Assembly (NCBI RefSeq): GCF_964340395.1
Contig: NC_135558.1
Span: 20,782,871 to 20,846,870, forward strand
Reading direction: 5' to 3'
DNA from: Glandiceps talaboti
Lineage: Eukaryota; Hemichordata; Enteropneusta; Spengelidae
DNA: 64,000 bases
Shown: positions 33,901 to 45,970 of the stretch, one piece after another
How the letters are laid out: each line of letters begins with the position of its first letter
How positions within the stretch are numbered: position 1 is the stretch's first letter
Made by a program: the position numbers and the translations under genes
Notes under the pieces: model-generated
Told to the model about the DNA's origin: nothing
What the model saw: the letters and a program-made list of their open reading frames with translations, nothing else
Databases searched by the model: none

Positions 33901-36900
33901 ATAATAACGTCACACCCTCAAAGACACAGTAGGTCTATCCTATATGTATTACAGACATTTATAATAACGTCACACCCTCAAACACACAGTAGGTCTATCC
34001 TATATGTGTTACAGACATTTGTAATAACATCACACCCTCAATGACACATTAGGTCTATCCTATATGTATTACAGACATTTATAATAACGTCACACCCTCA
34101 AAGACACATTAGGTCTATCCTATATGTATTACAGACATTTATAATAACGTCACACCCTCAAAGACACATTAGGTCTATCCTATATGTATTAGAGACACTT
34201 ATAATAGTATCACACCCTCAAACACACAGTAGGGCTATTCTAAGTATTATTTCAGTGAGATTTTAGTGATATTGATGCTTCAGATATTTTGATGTTTTTA
34301 GATGGTATCAAGCACTTTAGAACATTGGCGAGGTAATTAGTGATCCATAGTCAACGTTAGAAAAGCTAGGAAATGCCTAATTTTTGGGAGAATGGATTAA
34401 ATTTATCCAGGAATGTAGAATTGCATTGGCACTGCATGGCCTATTGATGATTCTGAAAGTGAAATAATCAAACCCAGGAATGATGAAATACCAAAAAACA
34501 AAAAATTAACACTACAATTATTGCAATTATTACAACATATTTTTAGAATTATACTTTTCTGTATACTTTTGGTGTTTTCAGGCAGTGAGAAGTACCCATG
34601 GACTTGAAGTACCAATAGCCACACAGGGAAAAGTCTTAGTTTCTACAGAGTATATTGAATATATTGTCAAACTAGCTAATGACAAAATGAAGGAAAACTC
34701 ACGAAGGATTGACAGGTATGTGGTGACTGAAATAAAATATTTAGATGCAAACATCATTGAAATCAGAGAGTGGTTGCAAAATACTTGAAATAACCTTGTC
34801 AGTTCATTGTTAAAATCAATGTTTTGACGTGTCTGCATAGTGTCACATTGCTTCATTTCATTTAATAGACAAAATGTAACAAGAAACTATTCATTTAATC
34901 CTGTAACTAGTATCTGAACGTGTAACATGCAGTTTCTTATCAGTTTCAGAGTTGACAGTAACTTGTGACATACTATAACACTCTGCCAACTCATATTTGC
35001 TCCTGTGGGTTTATAGGGAACTTGATGTGTTGTGGACTGTTTCTATAATTATTGCAATTGTATAACAATACAAACAGTTGACAATAAGTTATAAACAGAA
35101 GTTGTCTAGCAAGGCCCATATATGTCACTTCCATCTATGTCATCAAAGCCCATATATGTCACTTCCACCTATGTCAGCAAGGCCCATATATGTCACTTCC
35201 ACCTATGTCATCAAAGCCCATATATGTCACTTCCACCTATGTCATCAAAGCCCATACATGTCACTTCCACCTATGTCATCAAAGTCCATATATGTCACTT
35301 CCATCTATGTCAGCAAAGCCCATACATGTCACTTCCACCTATGTCATCAAGGCCCATATATGTCACTTCCACCTATGTCATCAAAGTCCATATATGTCAC
35401 TTCCACCTATGTCATCAAAGCCCATATATGTCACTTCCACCTATGTCATCAAAGTCCATATATGTCACTTCCACCTATGTCATCAAAGCCCATATATGTC
35501 ACTTCCACCTATGTCATCAAAGTCCATATATGTCACTTCCACCTATGTCATCAAAGCCCATACATGTCACTTCCACCTATGTCATCAAAGTCCATATATG
35601 TCACTTCCATCTATGTCAGCAAAGCCCATACATGTCACTTCCACCTATGTCATCAAAGCCCATATATGTCACTTCCACCTATGTCATCAAGGCCCATACA
35701 TGTCACTTCCACCTATGTCAGCAAAGCCCATACATGTCACTTCCACCTATGTCAGCAAGGCCCATATATGTCACTTCCACCTATGTCAGCAAGGCCCATA
35801 TATGTCACTTTCACCTATGTCAGCAAGGCCCATACATGTCACTTCCACCTATGTCATCAAGGCCCATATATGTCACTTCCACCTATGTCATCAAAGCCCA
35901 TATATGTCACTTCCACCTATGTCAGCAAGGCCCATATATGTCACTTCCACCTATGTCAGCAAGGCCCATATATGTCACTTCCACCTATGTCATCAAGGCC
36001 CATATATGTCACTTCCACCTATGTCATCAAGGCCCATATATGTCACTTCCACCTATGTCAGCAAGGCCCATATATGTCACTTCCACCTATGTCATCAAGG
36101 CCCATATATGTCACTTCCACCTATGTCATCAAGGTCCATATATGTCACTTCCACCTATGTCATCAAGGCCCATATACGTCACTTCCACCTATGTCATCAA
36201 GGCCCATATATGTCACTTCCACCTATGTCATCAAGGCCCATATACGTCACTTCCACCTATGTCATCAAGGCCCATATATGTCACTTCCACCTATGTCATC
36301 AAGGCCCATACATGTCACTTCCATCTATGTCATCAAAGTCCATATATGTCACTTCCACCTATGTCAGCAAGGCCCATATACGTCACTTCCACCTATGTCA
36401 TCAAGGCCCATATATGTCACTTCCACCTATGTCATCAAGGCCCATATATGTCACTTCCACCTATGTCAGCAAGGCCCATATATGTCACTTCCACCTATTG
36501 TCAGCAAGGCCCATATATGTCACTTCCACCTATGTCAGCAAGGCCCATATATGTCACTTCCACCTATTGTCAGCAAGGCCCATATATGTCACTTCCACCT
36601 ACCGGTATGTCATCAAGGCCCATATATGTCACTTCCACCTATTGTCAGCAAGGCCCATATATGTCACTTCCACCTATGTCATCAAGGCCCATATATGTCA
36701 CTTCCACCTACCGGTATGTCATCAAGGCCCATATATGTCACTTCCACCTATTGTCAGCAAGGCCCATATATGTCACTTCCACCTATTGTCAGCAAGGCCC
36801 ATATATGTCACTTCCACCTACCGGTATGTCATCAAGGCCCATATATGTCACTTCCACCTATTGTCAGCAAGGCCCATATACGTCACTTCCACCTATGTCA

Positions 36901-39900
36901 TCAAGGCCCAGATACGTCACTTCCACCTATGTCAGTAAGGCCCATATATGTCACTTCCACCTATGTCATCAAAGCCCATATATGTCACTTCCACCTATGT
37001 CATCAAAGCCCATATATGTCACTTCCACCTATTGTCATCAAGGCCCATGCATATATGTCACTTCCACCTATGTCATCAAGGCCCATATATGTCACTTCCA
37101 CCTATGTCATCAAGGCCCATATATGTCACTTCCACCTATTGTCATCAAGGCCCATATATGTCACTTCCATCTATGTCATCAAGGCCCATATATGTCACTT
37201 CCACCTATGTCAGCAAGGCCCATATATGTCACTTCCACCTATGTCATCAAGGCCCATACATGTCACTTCCACCTATGTCAGCAAGGCCCATATATGTCAC
37301 TTCCACCTATGTCAGCAAGGCCCATATACGTCACTTCCACCTATGTCATCAAGGCCCATATACGTCACTTCCACCTATGTCATCAAGGCCCATATATGTC
37401 ACTTCCACCTATGTCAGCAAGGCCCATATATGTCACTTCCACCTATGTCATCAAGGCCCATATACGTCACTTCCACCTATGTCAGCAAGGCCCATATATG
37501 TCACTTCCACCTATGTCAGCAAGGCCCATATACGTCACTTCCACCTATGTCATCAAGGTCCATATATGTCACTTCCACCTATGTCATCAAGGTCCATATA
37601 TGTCACTTCCACCTATGTCAGCAAGGCCCATACATGTCACTTCCACCTATGTCATCAAAGTCCATATATGTCACTTCCACCTATGTCATCAAAGCCCATA
37701 CATGTCACTTCCACCTATGTCATCAAAGTCCATATATGTCACTTCCATCTATGTCAGCAAGGCCCATATATGTCACTTCCACCTATGTCAGCAAAGCCCA
37801 TACATGTCACTTCCATCTATGTCATCAAGGCCCATATATGTCACTTCCACCTATGTCAGCAAGGCCCATATATGTCACTTCCACCTATGTCATCAAGGCC
37901 CATATATGTCACTTCCACCTATGTCATCAAGGCCCATATATGTCACTTCCACCTATGTCATCAAAGTCCATATATGTCACTTCCACCTATGTCATCAAAG
38001 TCCATATATGTCACTTCCACCTATGTCAGCAAGGCCCATACATGTCACTTCCACCTATGTCATCAAAGTCCATATATGTCACTTCCACCTATGTCAGCAA
38101 GGCCCATATACGTCACTTCCACCTATGTCATCAAAGTCCATATATGTCACTTCCACCTATGTCATCAAAGTCCATATATGTCACTTCCACCTATGTCATC
38201 AAAGCCCATATATGTCACTTCCACCTATGTCAGCAAGGCCCATATACGTCACTTCCACCTATGTCATCAAGGCCCATATATGTCACTTCCACCTATGTCA
38301 GCAAGGCCCATATATGTCACTTCCACCTATGTCATCAAGGTCCATATATGTCACTTCCACCTATGTCATCAAAGTCCATATATGTCACTTCCACCTATGT
38401 CATCAAAGTCCATATATGTCACTTCCACCTATGTCATCAAAGCCCATATATGTCACTTCCACCTATGTCATCAAAACCCATATATGTCACTTCCACCTAT
38501 GTCATCAAGGCCCATATATGTCACTTCCACCTATGTCAGCAAGGCCCATATATGTCACTTCCACCTATGTCAGCAAGGCCAATATATGTCACTTCCATCC
38601 ATGTCATCAAGGCCCATATATGTCACTTCCACCTATGTCATCAAAGTCCATATATGTCACTTCCACCTATGTCATCAAAGCCCATATATGTCACTTCCAC
38701 CTATGTCAGCAAAGTCCATATATGTCACTTCCACCTATGTCATCAAAGTCCATATATGTCACTTCCACCTATGTCAGCAAGGCCCATATATGTCACTTCC
38801 ACCTATGTCATCAAGGCCCATATATGTCACTTCCACCTATGTCATCAAGGCCCATATATGTCACTTCCACCTATGTCATCAAGGCCCATATATGTCACTT
38901 CCATCCATGTCATCAAGGCCCATATACGTCACTTCCACCTATGTCATCAAGGCCCATATATGTCACTTCCACCTATGTCATCAAAGCCCATATATGTCAC
39001 TTCCACCTATGTCATCAAGGCCCATATATGTCACTTCCACCTATGTCAGCAAGGCCCATATATGTCACTTCCACCTATGTCATCAAAGTCCATATATGTC
39101 ACTTCCACCTATGTCATCAAAGCCCATATATGTCACTTCCACCTATGTCATCAAGGCCCATATATGTCACTTCCACCTATGTCAGCAAGGCCAATATATG
39201 TCACTTCCATCTATGTCATCAGGGCCCATATATGTCACTTCCACCTATGTCAGCAAGGCCCATATATGTCACTTCCACCTATGTCAGCAAGGCCAATATA
39301 TGTCACTTCCATCCATGTCATCAAGGCCCATATATGTCACTTCCACCTATGTCATCAAGGCCCATATATGTCACTTCCACCTACCGGTATGTCATCAAGG
39401 CCCATATATGTCACTTCCATCTATGTCATCAAGGCCCATATATGTCACTTCCACCTATGTCATCAAAGCCCATATATGTCACTTCCACCTATGTCAGCAA
39501 GGCCCATACATGTCACTTCCACCTATGTCATCAAGGCCCATATATGTCACTTCCACCTATGTCATCAAGGCCCATATATGTCACTTCCACCTATGTCATC
39601 AAGGTCCATATATGTCTCTTCCACCTATGTCATCAAAGCCCATATATGTCACTTCCACCTATGTCATCAAGGCCCATATATGTCACTTCCACCTATGTCA
39701 TCAAGGCCCATATACGTCACTTCCACCTATGTCAGCAAGGCCCATATATGTCACTTCCACCTATGTCATCAAGGCCCATATACGTCACTTCCACCTATGT
39801 CATCAAGGCCCATATACGTCACTTCCACCTATGTCATCAAGGCCCATATATGTCACTTCCACCTATGTCATCAAGGTCCATATATGTCACTTCCACCTAT

Positions 39901-42900
39901 GTCATCAAGGCCCATATATGTCACTTCCACCTATGTCATCAAGGCCCATATATGTCACTTCCATCCATGTCATCAAGGCCCATATACGTCACTTCCACCT
40001 ATGTCATCAAGGCCCATATATGTCACTTCCACCTATGTCATCAAAGCCCATATATGTCACTTCCACCTATGTCAGCAAGGCCCATATATGTCACTTCCAC
40101 CTATGTCATCAAAGTCCATATATGTCACTTCCACCTATGTCATCAAAGCCCATATATGTCACTTCCACCTATGTCATCAAGGCCCATATATGTCACTTCC
40201 ACCTATGTCATCAAGGCCCATATATGTCACTTCCACCTATGTCAGCAAGGCCAATATATGTCACTTCCATCTATGTCATCAAGGCCCATATATGTCACTT
40301 CCACCTATGTCAGCAAGGCCCATATATGTCACTTCCACCTATGTCAGCAAGGCCAATATATGTCACTTCCATCCATGTCATCAAGGCCCATATATGTCAC
40401 TTCCACCTATGTCATCAAGGCCCATATATGTCACTTCCACCTACCGGTATGTCATCAAGGCCCATATATGTCACTTCCATCTATGTCATCAAGGCCCATA
40501 TATGTCACTTCCACCTATGTCATCAAAGCCCATATATGTCACTTCCACCTATGTCAGCAAGGCCCATACATGTCACTTCCACCTATGTCATCAAGACCCA
40601 TATACGTCACTTCCACCTATGTCATCAAGGCCCATATATGTCACTTCCACCTATGTCATCAAAGCCCATATATGTCACTTCCACCTATGTCATCAAGGCC
40701 CATATATGTCACTTCCACCTATGTCATCAAGGCCCATATATGTCACTTCCACCTATGTCATCAAGGCCCATATATGTCACTTCCACCTATGTCATCAAGG
40801 TCCATATATGTCTCTTCCACCTATGTCATCAAAGCCCATATATGTCACTTCCACCTATGTCATCAAGGCCCATATATGTCACTTCCACCTATGTCATCAA
40901 GGCCCATATACGTCACTTCCACCTATGTCAGCAAGGCCCATATATGTCACTTCCACCTATGTCATCAAGGCCCATATACGTCACTTCCACCTATGTCATC
41001 AAGGCCCATATACGTCACTTCCACCTATGTCATCAAGGCCCATATATGTCACTTCCACCTATGTCATCAAGGTCCATATATGTCACTTCCACCTATGTCA
41101 TCAAGGCCCATATATGTCACTTCCACCTATGTCATCAAGGCCCATATATGTCACTTCCACCTATGTCAGCAAGGCCCATATACGTCACTTCCACCTATGT
41201 CAGCAAGGCCCATATACGTCACTTCCACCTATGTCAGCAAGGCCCATATACGTCACTTCCACCTATGTCATCAAAGTCCATATATGTCACTTCCACCTAT
41301 GTCATCAAGGCCCATATATGTCACTTCCATCTATGTCATCAAAGTCCATATATGTCACTTCCATCTATGTCATCAAAGTCCATATATGTCACTTCCATCT
41401 ATGTCAGCAAGGCCCATATACGTCACTTCCACCTATGTCATCAAGGCCCATATACGTCACTTCCACCTATGTCAGCAAGGCCCATACATGTCACTTCCAC
41501 CTATGTCATCAAGGCCCATATATGTCACTTCCATCTATGTCATCAAGGCCCATATATGTCACTTCCACCTATGTCAGCAAGGCCCATATACGTCACTTCC
41601 ACCTATGTCATCAAGGCCCATATACGTCACTTCCACCTATGTCATCAAAGTCCATATATGTCACTTCCACCTATGTCATCAAAGTCCATATATGTCACTT
41701 CCACCTATGTCATCAAAGTCCATATATGTCACTTCCATCTATGTCATCAAGGCCCATATACGTCACTTCCACCTATGTCATCAAAGTCCATATATGTCAC
41801 TTCCATCTATGTCATCAAGGCCCATATATGTCACTTCCACCTATGTCATCAAGGCCCATATACGTCACTTCCACCTATGTCATCAAAGTCCATATATGTC
41901 ACTTCCACCTATGTCATCAAAGTCCATATATGTCACTTCCACCTATGTCATCAAAGTCCATATACGTCACTTCCACCTATGTCATCAAGGCCCATATATG
42001 TCACTTCCACCTATGTCATCAAGGCCCATATATGTCACTTCCACCTATGTCATCAAGGCCCATATATGTCACTTCCACCTATGTCATCAAAGCCCATATA
42101 TGTCACTTCCACCTATGTCAGCAAGGCCCATATATGTCACTTCCACCTATGTCAGCAAGGCCCATATATGCCACTTCCACCTATGTCAGCAAGGCCCATA
42201 TATGTCACTTCCACCTATGTCAGCAAAGCCCATATATGTCACTTCCACCTATGTCAGCAAGGCCCATATATGTCACTTCCACCTATGTCAGCAAGGCCCA
42301 TATATGTCACTTCCACCTATGTCATTAAGGCCCATATATGTCACTTCCACCTATGTCATCAAAGCCCATATATGTCACTTCCACCTATGTCAGCAAGGCC
42401 CATATATGTCACTTCCACCTATGTCATCAAAGTCCATATATGTCACTTCCACCTATGTCATCAAGGCCCATATATGTCACTTCCACCTATGTCAGCAAGG
42501 CCCATATATGTCACTTCCACCTATGTCAGCAAGGCCCATATATGTCACTTCCACCTGTCAGCTTTGTGCTAATAATTGAAAGTGGATGAAAGCAACCCAT
42601 TTGATCTCATTTTAATATCCCAGTTTTTATAAGACGTAGAGAATTCACAAGGCATCATTTCCCATTACTTGAATTGTGTTCCATGTCAGTGCATATTGTA
42701 GACTGGCTTTCAGCTGGTAATGACACACAAACTGCTGACAGTGACACTTAAATGACTTCAATATACTATATGTGAATGATGTCCCTTCTCTCTCTAAATC
42801 ATTCTTGATAAAATGAACATATTTGTTAGTTTGAGAGAACAAATACCTATTATTGAAATTGGATATATGTAATTAAATTACCGAAAGTATATTTTTTTAT

Positions 42901-43188
42901 TCTGTTTTAATTTTTTTTTTATATAGATTTTTCAGTAATATGAAAACACATCTCAGTGAACAAAGTGAACAAGTAAGACAAGATGGAATAATGTCAACCT
43001 GTCGGACATGTGGAAGACAACAAACAGACAATCAGTCACAGAAAGAGAAAAAGAAAGGACAGTTTAAAATACACCAAGACATGACGCCAAAAATTGACAA
43101 ACTTGATTGCCGTGAACAGACAAATGAATCTGATGATAGTGATGGGATAAATAATCTTGAAGATATTGGTACATTGTTTAGTACATGA
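21763..43188 (+). CDS. TYW3: tRNA wybutosine-synthesising protein 3 homologue (TYW3), 6 exons
   Basis: Exons: 21763-21939, 24009-24086, 28259-28357, 31178-31249, 34582-34715, 42927-43188. They give 822 nt (273 residues; human TYW3 is about 259) with all phases closing. TYW3 is the S-adenosylmethionine-dependent methyltransferase that acts on the tricyclic wyosine precursor at position 37 of tRNA-Phe. Hallmarks seen: FTTSSCSGR (45-53), FKFEPFVLHVQC in exon 3, SGFRNSGISVGK in exon 4 and VRSTHGLEVPI in exon 5, then a Lys/Ser-rich and acidic tail. Coding DNA is under 4% of the gene span; introns 2, 4 and 5 carry large minisatellites. The start is chosen because MADDAAKFRRWK aligns with the family N terminus. 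Confidence 0.95.
21940..24008 (+). other. TYW3 intron 1
   Basis: 2.1 kb without recognisable coding sequence. It holds a poly-G run near 22269 and the tetranucleotide tract at 23651-23732. Confidence 0.7.
23651..23732. repeat. (ATTC)n to (AGTC)n tetranucleotide tract
   Basis: About 12 TTCA units switch sharply to about 8 GTCA units, a one-base change fixed across the second half. Confidence 0.95.
24009..24086 (+). CDS. TYW3: TYW3 exon 2
   Basis: Residues 60-85, DNEMGLKKKGCRWLYTTHES and onward, phase 0 on both sides. The CxWLxxTH motif matches the family. Acceptor TTTAACAG, donor GTAAGT. Confidence 0.92.
24255..24445 (+). mobile_element. LINE fragment, C-terminal RT-ORF segment
   Basis: An uninterrupted frame contains SYFNRIVPLWNLLSHDIRHA and SAFKSELSSFY, the usual C-terminal block of CR1/Jockey-like polymerases (FFNRxVxLWNxLPxxIRxA). 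Lies in TYW3 intron 2. Confidence 0.82.
24461..26783. repeat. Probable interspersed-repeat region in TYW3 intron 2, bounded by an 11 bp inverted pair
   Basis: AGCTCCGCTGT at 24461 is the exact reverse complement of ACAGCGGAGCT at 26773-26783. Inside, two imperfect copies of a roughly 165 bp segment (about 24540-24700 and 24700-24870) share a GATATxTGGTGTG motif. There is no clear target duplication, so an element is possible but not proven. The region also holds the unassigned frame at 25251-25622. Confidence 0.35.
25251..25622 (-). other. Unassigned 123-codon open frame in TYW3 intron 2
   Basis: Stop-free for 123 codons on the strand opposite TYW3, with mixed, protein-like composition (for example HIKIPLFVKFVNFPVHIEE). 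I do not recognise a family. It could be a remnant of a repeat-encoded protein or chance. Confidence 0.2.
26930..27148 (+). mobile_element. Possible LINE 3' end with A-rich tail
   Basis: A T-rich stretch ends in GAGTAATAAATAAATAAAAA, which looks like the 3' tail of a CR1-like element in the same orientation as the RT fragment at 24255. The link between the two is inferred. Confidence 0.35.
27243..28222. repeat. 45 bp minisatellite in TYW3 intron 2, about 22 copies
   Basis: Units contain GAATCTCTACACCTACCTC and ATTTCAGTAGTACATTAA at a 45 bp period, some shortened by 2-4 bp. On the sense strand each unit holds a pyrimidine-rich tract ending in TTTCAG, a good 3' splice-site match. The array stops about 37 bp before exon 3. 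Confidence 0.95.
28259..28357 (+). CDS. TYW3: TYW3 exon 3
   Basis: Residues 86-118, starting KEALSCIQDEAVFKFEPF, which aligns with the family at V-K-E-A-L. Acceptor CCTACAAG (AAG type, weaker than CAG), donor GTAAGT, phase 0 on both sides. Confidence 0.9.
28430..28830. repeat. Tandem duplication of a segment of about 194 bp
   Basis: Two copies share CTCCCATGG, TTTGGAGGCCATTTAGAG and TTTTAGGGTTTCAAAAG at an offset of about 194 bp, with moderate divergence. Lies in TYW3 intron 3. Confidence 0.85.
28831..31177 (+). other. Rest of TYW3 intron 3
   Basis: AT-rich. Holds poly-C runs near 29345 and 29375 and a small TTTG tract near 29766. No exon or element is recognised. Confidence 0.6.
31178..31249 (+). 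CDS. TYW3: TYW3 exon 4
   Basis: Residues 119-142, HQVAIESGFRNSGISVGK and onward, phase 0 on both sides. Acceptor ATTCTAG, donor GTGAGT. This is among the most conserved blocks of the family. Confidence 0.95.
31331..34245. repeat. 60 bp minisatellite in TYW3 intron 4, about 48 copies
   Basis: Units contain GGTCTATCCTATATGTATTA then CAGACATTTATAATAAC and TCACACCCTCAAAGACACA at an exact 60 bp period. Differences are mostly single substitutions, including many CG/CA switches at AACGTCAC. Because 60 is divisible by 3, stop-free stretches of up to 292 codons appear; these are repeat artefacts. Confidence 0.97.
34582..34715 (+). CDS. TYW3: TYW3 exon 5
   Basis: Residues 143-186 plus two bases. AVRSTHGLEVPI is the strongest family motif; the following helix ends NSRRIDR. 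Acceptor TTTTCAG, donor GTATGT. Confidence 0.95.
35109..42556. repeat. 34 bp minisatellite filling TYW3 intron 5, about 219 copies (7.45 kb)
   Basis: Each unit has CCCATATATGTCACTTCC, then ACCTATGTCATCAAGG, period 34 bp. Common variants are CATC/CAGC, AAGG/AAAG, CCCAT/TCCAT and TATG/TACG/CATG; rarer ones are a 6 bp ACCGGT insertion and a 1 bp insertion giving CTATTGTC. Most of the 8.2 kb intron is this array. The plus strand has no stop in any frame, while the minus strand has TGA and TAG in every unit. Internal blocks are themselves duplicated (offset about 1060 bp near 39.3/40.4 kb). Confidence 0.98.
42927..43188 (+). CDS. TYW3: TYW3 exon 6 (terminal coding exon)
   Basis: Residues 187-273 plus stop. 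The junction restores R-FFSNMK, matching the family RFYNCL position. It continues as a Lys/Gln/Ser-rich tail with an acidic ESDDSDG segment, as in vertebrate TYW3. Acceptor ATATAG behind a long T-run. Confidence 0.92.
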
Positions 43189-43711
43189 AATTTCTATTCT
43201 GTGAAGAGCACCACGGATTTTATCTCATGTACAATATTGCATAGAGACCAATAATGTCCTTACAATGAGGAGGATGTACCTTGTTTATCATCTCAACATG
43301 TTAAATTAGCTCCAGGAAACACACTTTTAGTCCTTAAATTTAAACAATTCCAGAAGGTGGAAGGGGAAACTTCCTCCTGTACCCAACTAAGTTCAGTTAT
43401 GCCAAATGTTGATTGTAGGCTTCTCAACTCTTTCAACCCCAATCCACACATACCCCTAAATAACAAGTTACTTCATGACTTCTACCTTCAAACAGACTCT
43501 CTGATGTTAGGGGTGTTACCTATAGGGTGTGGGGGTAGGGGTGGGGATGGAGATAGGGTGTTAATGATAGACATGAGCATCATGTTCTTTATATTCAAAA
43601 TTGTATACAGGAAAATGATAGCATTATTTTTTTAATGCACATATCGAAATCAGGGTCACTATAAATTTTCTTGTACAGATTTGAGTTGATGATAACCCAT
43701 AGACTGCCAAA

Positions 43712-43769
43712 CATCTCCATGACTACCACCATCTCCATGACTACCACCATCTCCATGACTACCACTATC
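43712..43769. repeat. 18 bp tandem repeat, 3 copies
   Basis: TCCATGACTACCACCATC-type units repeat three times in the region downstream of TYW3. Confidence 0.9.
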
Positions 43770-44956
43770 ACAATGTACTTCAACTATCATACTTTGATCC
43801 CATTCCTTCTTATTTCGTACAACTCTCAAAATGGCATAATTGTATTGTACACCCCTGACAATGCTGAGATGAGACAGCAAAAATGTGGGAATCGCTTTCA
43901 AGAATTTTTTTGACTTTGTGGGTAGCAACTTTTATTACTAAGTATAAACCCAGAGTCCATGAACATTCATTCCTGTACATATTAGTGGTTAATGTTTTCA
44001 TCAGCAAACATAAATCAGTTCAGATGTCCTTTTCTCCACATTAGAGTGCGTTGTTTTCAAGGTCTTGTCATAGCCAGGGTATCCCCCTTTACATGATTGT
44101 ACATTATTTTCCTAGATTCCCTCAATTGCAAGTTGTGCATCCTGGGGTAGACTAGACAATAACATCAGGTGAGCAGGAATGATCACATAACTATTTCACT
44201 ACATTATCAATGACGAGAGAGCTAAGAAAAGTATGAACAGAATATGATACATGAGACATCATTCCTTTGAAACAAAATATAAAGTTTTATTTTGATATCC
44301 GAATTACAACCCAGAAAGTGTCATTATTGTTTTTATTAGCATACCTGACTAACACTGGGCCATGTACCTGACTATCCGGTAACACTGGGCCAAGCCTCCA
44401 ATGTTATACAATTTTATAGAATATATTAAAAAGCCTCTGAGTTGATTCTGTACTCTAACATTCCTCATCCCAATGTCACAATAATGAGCTATGGTACACA
44501 ACACACAATTAGCCCAGTGTTCTTTAGTCGTGCCATTTTATCAAGATTATCAGATATTTTACCCAGATTTCTAAACAAAGGAAATCAATATTGTTGCTAG
44601 CTGGCAAAAGTACCATTCATTCCCTTGTGAAAGAAAACAACCAGTTGTCAAGGTAACAACTGATAAACAGCTAACTGTACGATGTTGATACCACCACTTT
44701 GTATCAACTCAAAAATGTCTGTGTGATGAATAAGTTGTCATTGTTATTGCAAATAAATACATTAAAACACAACGAAGTAGCTAAGTAGATCATTTTGTGC
44801 AATTGTGACCAGATGGTTTGACTTCTCTGTTTGTATGTCTACTCTCCTCGGGGTCTACTTCACTTGTTCTATATCCAGGTTGTCACAGTAGCATTTTCAA
44901 CCTGTTTTGAAAATGTCCCGATTGATCACAGTGGAGAGTGATTACAGTATGTCAGA

Positions 44957-45228
44957 CTATAATTATTCAAATGAAGTCATTAAATATACATGTGTAACTC
45001 AGATGATATGAGCCCAAGAGCCTTGATAACCCCCCCCCCCATCCCCGTTGAATTATTCAAATGAAGTCATTAAATATACATGTGTAACTCATGAGCCCAA
45101 GCGCCTTGATCACCCCCCCCCCTCCCCATCCCCAGTTGAATTATTCAAATGAAATCATTATTAATAAATATAAGTGAAACTCATTAACACAGGCCTTGAC
45201 CCCCCCCCCCCCCCCCCCCACCTCATCC
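44957..45228. repeat. Triplicated segment of about 88 bp with poly-C ends
   Basis: GAATTATTCAAATGAA starts copies near 44960, 45049 and 45138. Each copy runs to a poly-C block that lengthens from copy 1 to copy 3. Confidence 0.88.
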
Positions 45229-45970
45229 CACCACTACAAGTACTAAAATCATGTGTAATAGTTTTTATATTGGTATACTAATAATGGCCTTTGTGGGTGT
45301 GCATAAAAAATAATAGGTTGAAATTGATATCTGGACAAGCTGAACAGAAAACTAGCGTAGAAGTCAGTCACTGATGTATTGTGGAGACTGGCTAGTATTG
45401 CACAGCAATGGGTGGTCCAAGGTAACCATTTATCAGAATTAGCCGCATTACAATATACTTTATTGTACATCTTGAGTAACTAAAAGAACATGCTTACAGG
45501 GAGGTAGTAATTATATATATACCCTTCCTTGATACATCTTGTCTAAATAGAGAAAACGGTGTGCTCTAAAAAAATCATAAATACTGTGAATGTAGTAATG
45601 TTCACCAATCATAACTATAAACTGCACTAGCTAATATTTCAAAATATGGCTGTAAATGCAGTTTTACTCATTTTATCACTTAAGGCATATGATGAAAATT
45701 TGAGTGTCTAATTAGGCGTTTGAAAATCCTCAGGTGCACAGCGCCCTCACAAGGTCAGGTTTTCCCCATAAAGCATCAGTCTACTGTAGCCTAGTGCTGC
45801 AATAATTCATTATGGCCATTCTGACCACAGTCTGTCTATGTCACTGGATCTGTCACAGTGTGTCTATGTCACTGGATCTGTCACTGTATGTCTAAGTAGG
45901 ATAGCCTGCAATGTCGGACATGGAGTATTCCCCTGCATGCACTGCTCTAAAAGCTACTTCCTGCATGGGT

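Noticed and set aside
31370-34044. Repeat-protein genes in the 60 bp array
   Set aside because: The 60 bp period is divisible by 3, so chance open frames persist. The region is a TYW3 intron.
35109-42556. CRISPR-like array
   Set aside because: Units are directly adjacent with no unique spacers, in an animal gene intron.
35078-42579. Four overlapping sense frames of up to 2485 codons as a giant repeat protein gene
   Set aside because: They arise from a stop-free 34 bp unit read in every frame, lie wholly inside TYW3 intron 5, and lack independent start, domain or splice evidence.
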